Below, piece after piece: positions 1 through 12,401 of a stretch of DNA of 64,000 nucleotides. The translations under genes were made by a program, and so were the position numbers. Source of the stretch: Bretschneidera sinensis (Eukaryota > Streptophyta > Magnoliopsida > Brassicales > Akaniaceae); contig CM043700.1 of NCBI GenBank assembly GCA_023935145.1, positions 31,187,001 through 31,251,000 of the forward strand. The letters run 5' to 3'. The notes beneath the pieces are model-generated. The model did not search any database. It saw only the letters and a list, made by a program, of their open reading frames with translations, and was not told the DNA's origin. Within the stretch, counting starts at the first letter, position 1. Every line of letters begins with the position of its first letter.

Positions 1-1007
1 GTTTCCATGCATTTTATAATTGAAAGGTAATGAGTAGAAGATCAAGAACTTGCACAGAACATGTGGAGATGCACATAATAACAAGAATATGCACAGAAAA
101 TGCGATCACTATTAACTTTTCTACCCAATCCACTTGTTATATTTAGAAAAGTGAAAGTTGTGTAAATCGTTTTGACATTACGCATTAAGCCACAAAACAA
201 AACCCAAAGCCAGCGCCGCAGCGCTGGTTCGATAAACGGCAATTGAATCAATCGCAAAAATCACTAAAATTGAATATTTTTATACAAAAAAAATCATATT
301 TTGAGATGAAATTCCCAGAGTAATTATACAATCTCATCAACAAACATAGATTTATAGCAATTTTTTTTTTCAAAACAAATTTCTGCCCTAAACATATTTT
401 ACGAGAAAAAATTCAAGAAACTTAATCTTCATATGAATCTCAACAATTTAACATGAAAGGCTCTGATACCACTTGTTATATTAATCTTGATAATAATACA
501 CAAATAATCAATGATATAGCCAAGATCTTTTCATATTAAACTTGTCAAGAATTCATATATATATATATATATATATATATTGAGAAGATGAGTTAGAAAT
601 AAACTAGAATCCATTGCAAGCAAGCCTCCTTGGGTTGATCTTCTAAGACTACAGGGAGAACCACCTTTGATATGGGAACCAATCAACTGAATGTTAGAGG
701 GGAGGGAGAAGAACTGTCTGTTTCAATAAAATTTTAACGCATGTTAAACACCCTCCTTTGATGTCTATTTATTTCCCTGTGCCTTTGGGACCATAACCCT
801 AACAGTTACCTCACACATGTGCATTGGGTCTTTGACTCATTAACAAAGACCCATACCACATCGGGCTTCTACACAGAAGGTGGCCCATACTAAAGAACCT
901 TGATACTTTGGAGACACATAAAAATTATATCACTTAATTGGGTCATTTATTAGATAACGGGTCTACATGTACAATGTTATAACATATCTGAACCTAAAAT
1001 TCCAACA
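1..1007 (-). mobile_element. 5' end of a minus-strand LTR retrotransposon (LTR, primer site, start of internal region)
   Basis: An LTR with TGTTGG...TAACA-type ends lies at 474-1007. It is followed leftwards by GCTCTGATACCA (460-471), the reverse complement of the initiator-tRNA-Met primer site. The element therefore reads right to left and its body lies beyond the left edge. Bases 1-459 should be its untranslated leader or early gag; I find no convincing coding frame there. The primer type and short LTR suit Ty1/copia, but no protein domain is visible to prove it. Confidence 0.6.
474..1007 (-). repeat. LTR (5' LTR of the left-edge element)
   Basis: The plus strand begins TGTTATATTA and ends AATTCCAACA, giving terminal TGTT/AACA inverted ends. 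The left end is two bases from the tRNA-Met primer site. A TA dinucleotide run sits inside at about 556-581. The outer flank starts CGGCA at 1008; the matching target duplication would be outside the window. Confidence 0.65.
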
Positions 1008-1232
1008 CGGCACAGTCCCTGAAATCTTGCTTCCATTTTTGCATGTGAGAAGTCTGTAAATGAGTACGGCTTCATCATCTGCTTTGCTGCGTGCCCATTA
1101 TTGACATAGTCACGTGTCATCCAGTTATTGAAGGGGGGTTATCAACATGTCTGCTATATGCTCGTTATTGATCCAGTCACGTGTCATTTGGTCATTGGAA
1201 AGGGAGTTATCCATGTGTCACAAGGCTACTAG
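1008..1232. other. Unassigned spacer between two retroelements
   Basis: This is a short stretch between the left-edge LTR and the solo LTR. It holds two near-copies of a CACGTGTCAT..GTCATTG-type segment (about 1111 and 1179), so it may be part of a small local repeat. I see no gene. Confidence 0.4.
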
Positions 1233-2363
1233 TGTAATGACCCATCCCGGGTTGGCCACCCCCGAGACGGTGTCATCACGTTTTGAAATCCCAGCACGAC
1301 ACATATATGCACAATATAAAAATACCAACTGCAATTATTTACATACATCAATCATCAACCCTCAACAGGGAGATGCATCATTCAGATCTCAACTGAACAT
1401 TATATACAACATATTATGCATGAATATTTACAAATATTTTTTTCTTTCTCATTAGTGTGAGGATGTGGACCACGTGGCTTACAGAAAATGATTTAGTTTG
1501 AATCTCCGCACACAATTCTATCTGTCCTGTCTACTACCTGAAATTATTGAACAATGAGAAGTGAGCTTTACAAGCTCAGTGAATTAAATTTACTAGAAGT
1601 ATTCAATTATATACTCCCAATCACATCTTATAATTCAATTACTTCTAATAATCTTCCGATATTCATTCATATCTTTTCTCAAATAATTCAATAACAATAT
1701 TCTGTAATCACTACTAAATTTCATAATTCTCCGATTACACAATCTCTTCTTAAGTTACTCATCAGATATATCAATCTTTCAATCATATATTTAATCATCT
1801 CTAAATTCTAAATTCAACATCATCATTTACCTCGTTATGAAATTCACAACATATAATCAATCACTCAGACAATTCTCATCATATCATACTTCTATATTTC
1901 CTTCTCATCATATTTGTCTCTATGTGAGACTTATTCATTTATTAATAAATTTACACTCAAGAATAACACTTAAGCATCTCAAGCAATAACAATCAATATT
2001 TAAAGCAAATGCAATGCGTGAATTTAAATGTAATTATTATTTGGGAACGTCTTCACACATGTCGACATGTTTTAACTTAGACCGACTGCCTTCCCAGTTC
2101 TCTTATTTTCATTTAGACCGGTTGCCTTCCCAGCTCTTTTATTTCATGTGTATGCATATGAATAATGATATGAATCATATGAACAATAATATAAAAATAG
2201 GCATACATTCAGACATTCAATTTAGCTATCATATTCATTAAGTTATCTCTTTATATTTCTTATCAAATCATCAATCATTATTTCAATAATATTACTTCTC
2301 ACATAATAAATCTTTAACACATCAATTATTCTGATCATATCCTTCAACCAACTTTCATCTATC
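1233..2363 (-). repeat. Solo LTR of the Tekay/Del-like family, first part (split by nested element)
   Basis: The sequence starts TGTAATGACCCATCCCGG, which is the reverse complement of the end of the LTRs at 4524 and 10037. It continues as a reverse copy of that LTR until it is interrupted at 2363, then resumes at 10038. No primer site lies to the left of 1233 and no polypurine tract to the right of 10883, so this is a solo LTR and not part of a whole element. Reverse copies of the LTR's short GAGAAGGCAACCGGTCTAA-type repeats appear at 2077-2150. Confidence 0.8.
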
Positions 2364-2427
2364 TGTAATACCCGTAATAGTAAAGTAAAGGTAAAGAAGA
2401 AATTTAATAAATATGACATGAAATTAA

Positions 2428-2493
<66 letters not shown>

Positions 2494-4524
2494 GCGAAGG
2501 ATTTAGTATTGAATGAAATAATTCTTTTGAAAAAAAAATCTAGACGCGTGGAGGCGTAGTAACAAAGAAAAAAGAAAAAGGAAAAGGAAAAAAAAAACGT
2601 GAACAGTAAAAAGAAATAGTGTAGGCTAAAAAGTTTTCAAAAACAATAATAATAATTTCGTGCAACACCTGGAAGTCCAGGTGTTGCAACATGAAATGGT
2701 GTAGGCTGCATGTTAAGCAGCTCGTGATTTAGGAATAGTAGCGAAGCGGCAACTGCCGCTTAAATTGTTTATAAATTGATTTTTTCTTACCAAATTCGTT
2801 TAGTTTTCCTTTCATTACGGGTTTTCTCTAAATATTTGGGGACCTAAAGAAAGGTTGAAAGAGAAAAATTTTGAGGAAGTTTACTACGAAATTTCATAGA
2901 GAATCACGAGAAGGTATCAGAAAAACAAAAGGTAATAATGTAGTGTTTATTTTTGAATTTTTAGTGTACGTGAAATTTTCAGGAATTCAAAGTAGGAATT
3001 TTCAAAGGATGTGGTTTACGAAGAATTGAAGAAATAATTAGAAATTCAATACAAATATTATATCAGGTGTTGACGGTCAACAACCGGGAGAAATTTCTGA
3101 GAGGAACGGGAGAGGCAAAGAGGTGATCCACTGGTAGCTTTAAGAGCTACGTGGTGAGTTAGATTTACCTTAAGTAATCTAAATAAAAAATAAATATCTA
3201 GTAATAATATTAAAATAAATTATTAGTTTATGCTTTGGTGGTGGATAAAAATTAAATGGATAGGTATAATAAGAATTTTGGGACATATAGAAAATTATTA
3301 AGTGAGAAATAATATTTTTGAAATAATAAGTTGATTTAATAATAAAAGCGATAAGTGAAATTCTTGATGAGCTATGGTTGATGTTTTCATACGAATTATG
3401 AAGAGATGAAATTTAATGGATTTTGACAAGCTTTGATGGATGATTTGATGTGATTTGGGATGAGAGGATTTTAGTGAAATTTTTTATATATATAATTTGA
3501 AAAAAAAATCAGGATAGCCAATTTAAATATTTGAATTCATGTTTGTTTTTTTTTAATGTTATTGTTCAGATGCATTTTTCATATAATTGTTCATATGCAT
3601 ATGCATTAAATAAAAGAAAAGAACCGAGAAGGCAGCCAATCTAATGAAAATGAAAAAAATGGGGAAAGCAATCGATCTAAATAAGAATGAAAGAACCGAG
3701 AAGGCAACCGGTCTAAATGAGAAAGAAAAGAATCGGGAAGACAGCCTATCTAAGATAATAAAAACATGTCAACATGTGGGAAGACATTCCCATAATAATA
3801 ATTTATACATTGCGTCTATTTTAATTATTGTTTGTATTATTGAAATGCTGATATGTGGTGTGTTATTGTGAATTTATTTATAGATGGATGAGTCTCACAA
3901 AGAGACAGTTATGGTGAGAAAGGAACCTAAAAGTATGACATGATAAGAACCATCTAAATAGTAGACTTTATGATGTGAACCTCATTGCGAGGTAATTACG
4001 AGATAATTGATGGTCTTAAGGTGAACCAATAAATAAGAAAAAGAGATTGACAGAGAATGAATTTTATGACATGTGTAGTGATAGTAGAATGCTAGTATCA
4101 AGTTGTATGAGATATAAATGATTAAATATTGAATGACTATTTATACAGATTTAGTACTTCTAGTAAATTTAATTCACTGCGCTTGTGAAGCTCAACCTTC
4201 ATTGTACAATGATTTCAGGTAGCAAGCAAGACAAATAGCTTTGTGAGTTGAGGTTCAGGCAAAATCATTTTCTGTAAGCCACGTGTGTGTCAACATCCTC
4301 AGATTAATGAGAAAAGAAAATAAAAATTTATTTGTAAATATTTATGCATTTTATGTAGTATCAAATGTTTAAAGATTAGATTGATATAACTCCCCTATTG
4401 AGGGTTGAGGATTGATGTAAAATTTTCTATTGGTATTATTTATTTTTATTGTTGCATATATGTGTCATGCTGGGATTTTCAAAATGTAATGACAATGTCT
4501 CGGAACCTAGGATGGGTCGTTACA
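2364..4524 (+). repeat. 5' LTR of the Tekay-like element
   Basis: The LTR starts TGTAATACCCG and ends GGTCGTTACA (TGTAA/TTACA inverted ends), 2161 bp. It carries a long (TA)n run at about 2431-2491 that is much shorter in the 3' LTR, and about three copies of a GAGAAGGCAACCGGTCTAA-like unit at 3625-3760. Confidence 0.85.
2431..2491. repeat. (TA)n microsatellite inside the LTR
   Basis: About thirty uninterrupted TA units. The matching place in the 3' LTR (8018-8028) has only a few units, so the run expanded after insertion. Confidence 0.95.
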
Positions 4525-4528
4525 AATT

Positions 4529-4540
4529 TGGTATCAGAGC
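4529..4540 (+). other. Primer binding site (initiator tRNA-Met)
   Basis: TGGTATCAGAGC lies four bases after the 5' LTR, the standard minus-strand priming site of plant Ty3/gypsy elements. Confidence 0.9.
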
Positions 4541-7500
4541 ATGGTCTTATCAATGGTTGTATCGAAAATGGTGATGGAAATTAGAGGTAGGAGGAATTAG
4601 CAGAAGAAGTCTAGATTTGAGGAACCCAGAGATGGTACCAGTTTGAATGTGCAGGGTGGGAGATTACCCAAATGAGGCATTCCTTGTCACAGGGAACTGA
4701 AGTACAAGAGTCAGAGGCAAGAGGAAAACAGGATCTGTTACTTCTGTAGCTCAGAATACTAATCGGTAGGACCCTTAGATTTGGGAGATAGATTTTGGGA
4801 ATGGGGAGTCATAACAGATGAAGTAAGTATGTCACCAAGGGAAAGTGGTAATCTGATGTATGATTGGGAGACAAAAGTTTGTTATAGATGTATTCAGATA
4901 AGATATTTATCCCAGAATTGTCAAAAAAATTGAAATGCTTTGTGTGTAGAGAAGAGGGACATATCAATGATGGTTGATATTGGTGCAACCGATTCTTTTG
5001 CATCCAGTACTCATATGAAGTCTATTGAAGTATTTATTAGTCTTTTGATGAAAAATATTTTTGTTGAAGTTCCTACTAAAGATAGAGTGATAATCGTAAA
5101 TGCTTACAAGGGTTATGTGATTCGTATCAGTGATAGAGAATTCTAAAGTTGATTTATTATCTTTGAATATGGTTGGTTGTTCTAAAATAAATGTAGTGTT
5201 CAAGATATGGACATGAGGAGTATAACTTTTAGAGAGAACATAAAATACTCTCAAACTATCTTATTTTACTCTGATTGCTAATAAATAGTTGAAGAAAGGT
5301 TATGAGAAGTATTTGGCATACATAATAAATTCAAAAAAAAGGAAAATAGGAAGTTAGAATAAATCGTAGCGGTGCAAAATTATTCTAATGCAATTCTTGA
5401 TGAGTTACCTAGTTGTCTCTCAGTAGAGGGATTTAATTTTTCTATTGATGTGATACCAGGTTCATTACATATATCTAATAGCACTCTATAGAGTGACACC
5501 CACTGGGTTAAGAGAGTTGAAAGTTCAAGAGTTGTTAGATAAACAATTTATTCGATTAAATGTGTCGCCATGAGGAGCCCACGTAGTGGTTGTGAAGAAA
5601 GAAAGATGGAACGATAAGATTGTGTATAGACTACAAATAGTTGAATAAGAACAAATATCTTTTACCCAGGATAAATGAATTGTTTGAGCAGTTGTAAAGA
5701 GTGAGAGTGTTTTCTAAGATAAACCTAATATCAGGTTATCACCAGTTAAGTATAGAGAAGAGAGACGTGTTTAAGACTGCTTTCGGGACATGTTATGGTC
5801 ATAAGCTTTTTGTCATGTCATTCGGATTAACTAATATTCCAAAAACATTCATGGACTGGATGAATAGAGTGTTTAAACTATATCTTAACACATTTATAGT
5901 TGTATTTGACTTTTTGATATAATCTAAGAAGGAAGAACAACATGTGACACATTAAACAGTATGTTGGAGATTCTGAGGAGAGAAATATTATATGCAAAGT
6001 TCTCTAAGTGTGAGTGTTGGCTGAATGAAATAACTTTCTTAGAACATGTAATATCGGGAAATGACATAACAGTTGATCCACAAAAGGTAAAGACAATGTT
6101 AATTTGAGATAGACCAACTAATATGACTGAGATTAGAATCTTCTTGGGGTTAGCTGGTTATTATAGAAGATTCTTTCAGAAAATTTCTATTATTGTAATA
6201 CTGTTACATAGACTAACCAGGAAAAAGGTGAGATATGTATGGTGAGGGAAGTGTGAGGAAAATTTTCCAATTTCTAAAGGAGAAACTGACTACGGCTCCA
6301 ATATTGGTGTCTCCTTCTAGTGATGAAAGATTTATAGTGTATAGTGATGCGTCGTATCAATGGTTGGGATATGTGTAACGTAGGAAAGTTGTTGCCCATA
6401 TTTATAGGCAATTGAAGATTTATGATAGAATTACCTTACTCATGACTTAGAGTTGGCTACTATAGTGTTTACTCTAAAGACTAAAGATATCATCTGTATG
6501 GAGCCACTTGTGAGATATTCATAAGGTATAAGAATTTGACACACTTACCCACCCAAAGAGAGTTAAATTTGAAGCAAAGATGGTGGATAGAGTTGATCAA
6601 TAACTATGATTGTACAATTTACTATCATCTAGAAAAAAATACGAAGGTGATAGCTGATGCATTGAGTAGAAAGTCTACAAGAAGGTTAACTACTATTGGG
6701 AGTCCTGATGTGAAATTGATGATAGATTTAAAAAAGATAAGAATGAAGTTGAATATCAGTAATTGAAGATCATGGTTAATGAATATGATTGTACAATCAT
6801 TCATAGTAAAATGTTTTAGAGATGCAAGGTAGAGATGAAGAGATAGAAAAGATTAAGCATTGAGTGCTTACTAGAAAGCATTTGAGTTCAAAATTTTAAA
6901 TGAGAGTATTTTGGTATTAGAACATGGAAATTGTGTTCCCAATAATGCGAAGTTGAGAAAGGAGATAATGAGAGAGGCACATGATAATATAGATTCGATG
7001 CAACCAAGTAACAATAAGATGTATAGAGGATTGAGGCAGAATTTCTGGTGGTCAGGATTAAAGAGGGATATAGTTGAGATTGTGAGGTTGTATGGAGCAT
7101 CATTAAGCATAGTTTTAAATAGAGATGCTAGATTTACATCTTGGTTTTGGAGAGGCTTTCAAAAATCCACGGGCACACAGTTATAATTTAATATAATTTT
7201 TCATGCTCAGACAAAAAGGATTTTTAGAGTACTAGAAGATATGTTAAGGGAAATTATGATGAGTTCTCAGTAAGTTGGGATGCTTATATGCCATCGATTG
7301 AAGTTGCTGATAATAATCAGTATCAAACTAATGTTGGGATGGCACCGACTAAGGTATTGTATGGTAGGAGGTGTAGAACTCTTACATGTTGGGAAGAAAT
7401 GGGAGAAAAATATAATTGGTTAATAAATTTTTGAGTTAACAACTGAGAGCTGATAATAGAAGAAGACCTCTTGAATTTCAAGTAGGTGATTTGGGTGTAA

Positions 7501-7700
7501 TTTAAAAATATCTCCATGAAAAGGTGTGTTGAGGATCAAAAAGAAAGAAAAGTTGAGTTTGAGGTAAGTGGGATCTTATAAGGTTGTTGAGAAAGTTGGG
7601 CTAGTTGTGAATATCCTGGATTTGCCTCCAGAGTTGAAGCAGTGACATAACGTATTCCATGTTTCACTTTGGTGAAAACACTTACTTGATAAATCTCATA
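4541..7700 (+). pseudogene. Broken gag-pol of the Tekay-like element
   Basis: Translated fragments in several frames follow the Ty3/gypsy order. A degraded zinc knuckle is at about 4880-4940. An aspartic protease trace, DIGATDSFASS (usual form DTGATHSF), is at about 4977-5010. Reverse transcriptase is at about 5480-5920 ([19 protein letters not shown], then a decayed F-V-V-F-D in place of the YVDD region). RNase H is at about 6290-6690, ending ADALSRKS. The integrase zinc-binding region is at about 6911-7110 and the terminal part, with a PPELKQ-like stretch, at 7590-7680. The integrase core is largely missing. Stops and shifts are frequent, so no functional protein is expected. The RNase H end (LNLKQRWWIELINNYDC) is typical of Del/Tekay chromoviruses. 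Confidence 0.8.
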
Positions 7701-7950
7701 ATATTTCGAGCTAAGCTATAGAAATTTAGAAAGATTGGGCTTATATACAAGTACCAGTGAGAATTTTTGACAAAAAGAACAAATCTTATAGAATAAAATA
7801 ATCTCATTAGTTTAAGCTCTGTGGCGGAATAAAGATGTTGAAGAAATTACATGAAAGCGTGAGACAATGATGAAGAAGTATTGTTCACAATTGTTTCTTG
7901 AGTTAGGTAAGAAAATTTCGGGGACAAAATTTTTATAAGGTGAGTAGAAT

Positions 7951-10037
7951 TGTAATACCAGTAATCGTAAAGTAAGGGTAAAGAAGTAATTTAATAAATA
8001 TGACATAAAATTAAAATAATATATATGCGAAGGATTTAGTATTGAATAAAATAATTCTTTTGAAAAAAAATTTAAAAAAAAATCTAGACGCGTGGAGGCG
8101 TAGTTACAAAGAAAAAAGAAAAAGGAAAAGGGAAAAAAAATTCGTGCAACACCTGGAAGTCCAGGTGTTGCAACATGAAATGGTGTAGGCTGCATGTTAA
8201 GTAGCTGGTGATTTAGGAATAGTGGTAAAGCGGCAATTGCCACTTAAATTGTTTATAAATTGATTTTTTCTCACCAAATTCGTTTAGTTTTCCTTCCATT
8301 AACGCGTTTTCTCTAAACACTTAGGGAATGAAAGAGCAAAATTTTGAAGGGATTTACTGCGGAATTTCATAGAGAATCACAAGAAGCTATCAGAAAAACA
8401 TAAGGTAATAATGTAGTGTTTATTTTTAAATTTTTAGTGTACATGAAATTTCTGGGAATTCAAAGTGGGAATTTTCAAAGGGTGTGGTTTATGAAGAATT
8501 GAAGAAATAATTAGAAATTCAATACAAATATTATGTCAGGTGTTGACGGTCAGTAACCGGGAGAAATTTTTTAGAGGAACGGGAAAGATAAGGAGGTGAT
8601 CCACGGGTAGCTTTAAGAGCTACGTGGTGAGTTAGATTTACATTAAGTAATCTAAATAAAAATTAAATATCTAATAATAATATTAAAATAAATTATTAGT
8701 TTATGCTTTGGTGGTAGATAAAAATTAAATGGATAGGTATGATATGAATTTTGGGACATGTAGAAAATTATTAGGTGAGAAATAATATTTTTGAAATAAT
8801 AAGTTGATTTAATAATAAAAGTGATAAGTGAAATTCTTGATGAGCTATGGTTGATGTTTTGATACAAATTATGAGGAGATGTAATTTAATGGATTTTGAC
8901 AAGCTTTGATGGATGATTTGATGCGATTTGGGATGAGAGGATTTTAATGGAATTTTTTATATATATAATTTGAAAAAAAATCAGGATAGCCAATTAAAAT
9001 ATTTGAATTCATGTTTGTTTTTTTTTATATTATTGTTCAGATGCATATTTCATATCATTGTTCATATGTATATGCATTAAATAAAAGAAAAAAATCGAGA
9101 AGGTATGCAGTTTAATGAAAATGAAAGAACCGAAAAGGTAACCGGTCTAATGGAAATGAAAGAACCGAGAAGGCAACAGGTCTAAATATGAATAAAAGAA
9201 TCGAGAAGGCAACCGGTCTAAATGAGAAAGAAAAGAACCGGGAAGGCAGCCGGTCTAAGATAATAAAAACATGTCGACATGTGGGAAGACGTTCCCATAT
9301 TAATAATTCATGCATTGCATCTGTTTTAATTATTGCTTGCATGATTGAAATGCTGATATGTAGTGTGTTATTGTGAATTTATTTATAGATGGATGAGTCT
9401 CACAGAGAGACAGTTATGGTGAGAAAGGAACCTAGAAGTATGACATGATAAGAACCATCTAAATGGTAGACTTTATGATGTGAACCTCATTGCGAGGTAA
9501 TTATGAGATAATTGATGATCTTAAGGTGAACCAATAAATAAGAAGAAGAGATTGATAGAGAATGAATCTTACGACATGTGTAGTGATAGTAGAATGCTAG
9601 TATCAAGTTGTATGAGATATAAATGATTAAATATTGAAAGACTATTTATACAGATTAAGTATTTCTAGTAAATTTAATTCACTGAGCTTGTGAAGCTCAC
9701 CCTTCATTGTATAATGATTTCAGGTAGCAGGCAAGACAAATAGTTTGGTGAGTTGAGGTTCAGGCGAAATCATTTTCTGTAAGCCACGTGCATGTCAACA
9801 TCCTCAGACTAATGAAAAAAGAAAATAAAATTTTATTTGTAAATATTCATGCATTTTATGTAGTATCAAATGTTTAAAGATCAAATTAATGTAACTCCCC
9901 TGTTGAGGATTGAAGATTGATATAAAATTTTCTATTGGTATTATTTATTTTTATTGTTGCATATATGTGTCGTGCTGAGATTTTCAAAATGTAATGACAC
10001 TGTCTCGGGAGTGGCTAACCCGGGATAGGTTGTTACA
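7951..10037 (+). repeat. 3' LTR of the Tekay-like element
   Basis: The LTR begins TGTAATACCAG and ends GGTTGTTACA, 2087 bp. It contains a tandem block at about 9085-9270 of five imperfect units of roughly 35 bp built on GAGAAGGCAACCGGTCTAA. The 5' LTR has fewer units. Confidence 0.85.
9085..9270 (+). repeat. Imperfect tandem repeat inside the 3' LTR
   Basis: Units contain GAAAGAACCGAGAAGGCAAC followed by CGGTCTAA. About five are visible here, three in the 5' LTR and two in the solo LTR, so copy number varies among LTRs of one family. Confidence 0.75.
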
Positions 10038-10883
10038 ATATCATTCAATCATAGTTTAATAATTAATTCATATATCATCACTTTATATTTCATATTTACG
10101 TCGATTACTAAAAGTAAATTTAACTCACCACGTAGCACTTAAAGCTACCTGTGGATTATTTCCTTGCCTTTCCTGCTCTTTTCTGCAATTTCACTCGATT
10201 GCTGATCGTCAACACCTGACATAATATTTATATTAAAATTTTTATTTTGTTCTTCAATTCTTCCAAAATTCTTACTCTTTAAAAATTCCCACATTGAATT
10301 CCGGGAAATTTTATGTATGCTAAATTTCAAAAATGAAATTCCTAACCTCTTTAAAAATTTTCCCTTTTAACCTTTCTTTCGGTCTCTAAGTATTTAAAGA
10401 AATAGAGTAGTTTGAATTGATGATAGAAGAAAACCAAACAGGATTTGGTAAAACTAATTAAAATAAAGTAAAAGTATATTTGTATATATATAAATATTAA
10501 CCACCCACCGTTTCCTTTAACTGGTGCTGGCTTATATGCAAAATTGCATATGTGTGTTACCAACACCTGGACTTCCAGGTGTTGGCCCTTTTTTAACGTC
10601 GTTTTTTTTTCTTTTTCTTTTTTCCTTCTTACCTGCCACACATCAGTTTTTTTAAACGTCCTTTTTTTTTCTTTTTCCTTCTTACCTACCACGCGTCCGT
10701 TTCTTTTTTTTTTAACGTCCTTTTTTTTCTTTTTCCTTCTTCTTCTTACCCACACATCTAGTTTTTTTTTTCAAAAGAATTATTTTATTCAATAATAAAT
10801 CTTTCATATATATATTATTTTAATTCCATGTCATATTCATCAAATTATTTATTTACCTTTACTTTAAAAACACGGGTACTACA
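10038..10883 (-). repeat. Solo LTR of the Tekay/Del-like family, second part
   Basis: This continues the reverse LTR broken at 2363 and ends ACGGGTACTACA, the reverse complement of the family's LTR start. Outer flanks of the complete solo LTR are ACTAG (1228-1232) and CCTGG (10884-10888), only three of five bases alike, consistent with an old decayed target duplication. The minus-strand lysine/arginine-rich ORF over 10351-10755 is a by-product of pyrimidine tracts in this LTR. Confidence 0.8.
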
Positions 10884-10984
10884 CCTGGAGACTGAATTAT
10901 TTACTACATCAAAGGCCTCCCATTTCCTTAAGTATATTTATGTGCTCTGAGGAAGTATAATGGAACTTTGTGCGGTTGGTATCG

Positions 10985-11778
10985 TGCTTCGGTCTGTGAA
11001 GCCTGTGACCGAGCATATGAGCAGTAGTCAAAATTATCGGCTTTGGAGACATGGGACCGAACATATGAGCCTCCGTCAAAATGTTCGGCCTTGGAAACAT
11101 GAGATCGAGCATATGACACTTAGTCAAAATGCTTGGCCTTGGAGACATGGGATCGAGCATATGAGCCTCAGTCAAAATGCTCGGCCTTGGAGATGTGGAA
11201 CCGAGCATTTGAGTAATAGTCAAAACACTCAGCCCTGGAGACATGGGACCGAGCATTTGAGCAGCAGTCAAAATGCTCAGCTTTGGAGACGTGGGACCAA
11301 GCATTTGAGCCTCAATCAAAATGCTCAGCCTTAGAGACGTGGGACCGAGCATTTGAGCAGCAGTCAAAACACTCGGCCTTAGAGACATAGGACCGAGCAT
11401 TTGAGTAGCAGTCAAAATGCTTAGCCTTAGAGATGTGGGACCGAGCATTTGAGCCTCAATCAAAATGCTCGGCCTTGGAGACATGGGACTGAGCATTTAA
11501 ACCTCAGTCAAAATGTTCGATCTTGGAGACGTGGGGTCGAGCATTTGCACAATAATCAAAATGCTTAGCTTTAGAGATATGGGACCGAGTATTTGAGCAA
11601 TAGTCAAAATGGTTGGTCTTGGAGATGTGAGACTAAGCATTTGAGTAGCAATCAAAATGCTCGGTCTTAGAGATGTGGGACCGAGCATTTGAGCAGCAGT
11701 CAAAATGGTGGGTCTTAGAGACGTGTGACCGAGCATTTGAGCCTCAGTCTTAGTCAAAATGCTCGGCCATGGAGATCT
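10985..11778. repeat. 48-bp minisatellite, about 16 units
   Basis: Tandem units of 48 bp share GACCGAGCATTTGAGCAGCA, then GTCAAAATGCTCGG, then CCTTGGAGACGTGGG. Unit length is a multiple of three, so both strands stay open over long stretches and can be read as a 16-residue repeat (MLGPTSLRPSILTAAQ-like on the minus strand). I see no start context or flanking coding frame to support a protein. Divergence between units is about 10-20 percent by eye. Confidence 0.9.
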
Positions 11779-12401
11779 TCGATGAGGAGTGGGCCTGCAC
11801 AGTTTCTTGGGCTCATAGAATACTTTTTAGGCTCATAGAAGACTTTTTTGCTTTAGGCCTATTAGGGGCCTTTAGAAAATTTCTCTTGCCTTTAGGTATT
11901 CCAGAATTCTTTGTGGAGACATTCAATGCTGGAGCGTTAGGCCATTCTAGAATATTAAATGTTGGACTGTTCTAAAATATTTTGTGGGGGCATTAAATGT
12001 TGGAGGGTGCACTGTCGTTTTGGAGAGTGTAACGGTGGTGCACGCCCTTAATGGTACGCCTTTAACAGCCTTAGGGAGTGTAATGGTACCTTGGTTATGC
12101 CAAATATCTTGTCTTTACAGTTGGAGGTGAAGTTAATTTATGTCATTAACCACGCTCGAGCTTCTATATAAGAGAGAAGTTTCCTTTTGTTTCTTCATTT
12201 CACTTCATTTGCATTCAAAGAGAAATTTTGAGAGCCCTCGGAGTCAGCCAGAGTTTGAGAACCCTCAGAGTCTGCTAGAGTTTAAGAGCTCTTTTTCATG
12301 AGGAGAATCAAGGTGTGGAGCTTGTTCGTAGTTGAGTTTGAATTGCTAGGAGTTACCGTAGGGATTTGCCTTTGGTGAGTTTTCCCTTTCTCATTTTTAT
12401 A
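11779..12401 (+). promoter_or_regulatory. Candidate promoter and leader of the Transposase_28-like ORF
   Basis: There is no coding frame. CTATATAAG at 12164-12172 is a good plant TATA box. It is followed by a pyrimidine-rich leader with a local repeat (GAGAGCCCTCGGAGTC and GAGAACCCTCAGAGTC at about 12229-12272). A GTGAGT just before the ATG at 12402 could be a 5' splice site. The region could also be the 3' part of an LTR, but I cannot find a partner LTR. Confidence 0.45.

Larger units (their letters stand above)
2364..10037 (+). mobile_element. Decayed Ty3/gypsy element, Tekay/Del-like chromovirus
   Basis: The element has two LTRs (2364-4524 and 7951-10037), a tRNA-Met primer site, a broken gag-pol and the Tekay-style GGGGACAAAATTTTTATAAG stretch just before the 3' LTR (7920-7939). 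The flanking five bases are CTATC and ATATC, one mismatch from a perfect target duplication. It inserted in the opposite orientation into an older solo LTR of its own family (1233-2363 and 10038-10883). Many stops and frame shifts in pol indicate an old, inactive copy. Confidence 0.85.

Noticed and set aside
10351..10755. Lysine/arginine-rich minus-strand ORF of 134 codons
   Set aside because: It arises from T/C-rich tracts in the solo LTR; the equivalent LTRs do not preserve the frame.
10909..11496. 195-codon minus-strand ORF with 16-residue repeats
   Set aside because: It is a product of the 48-bp minisatellite, open on both strands and lacking a promoter or non-repetitive coding part.
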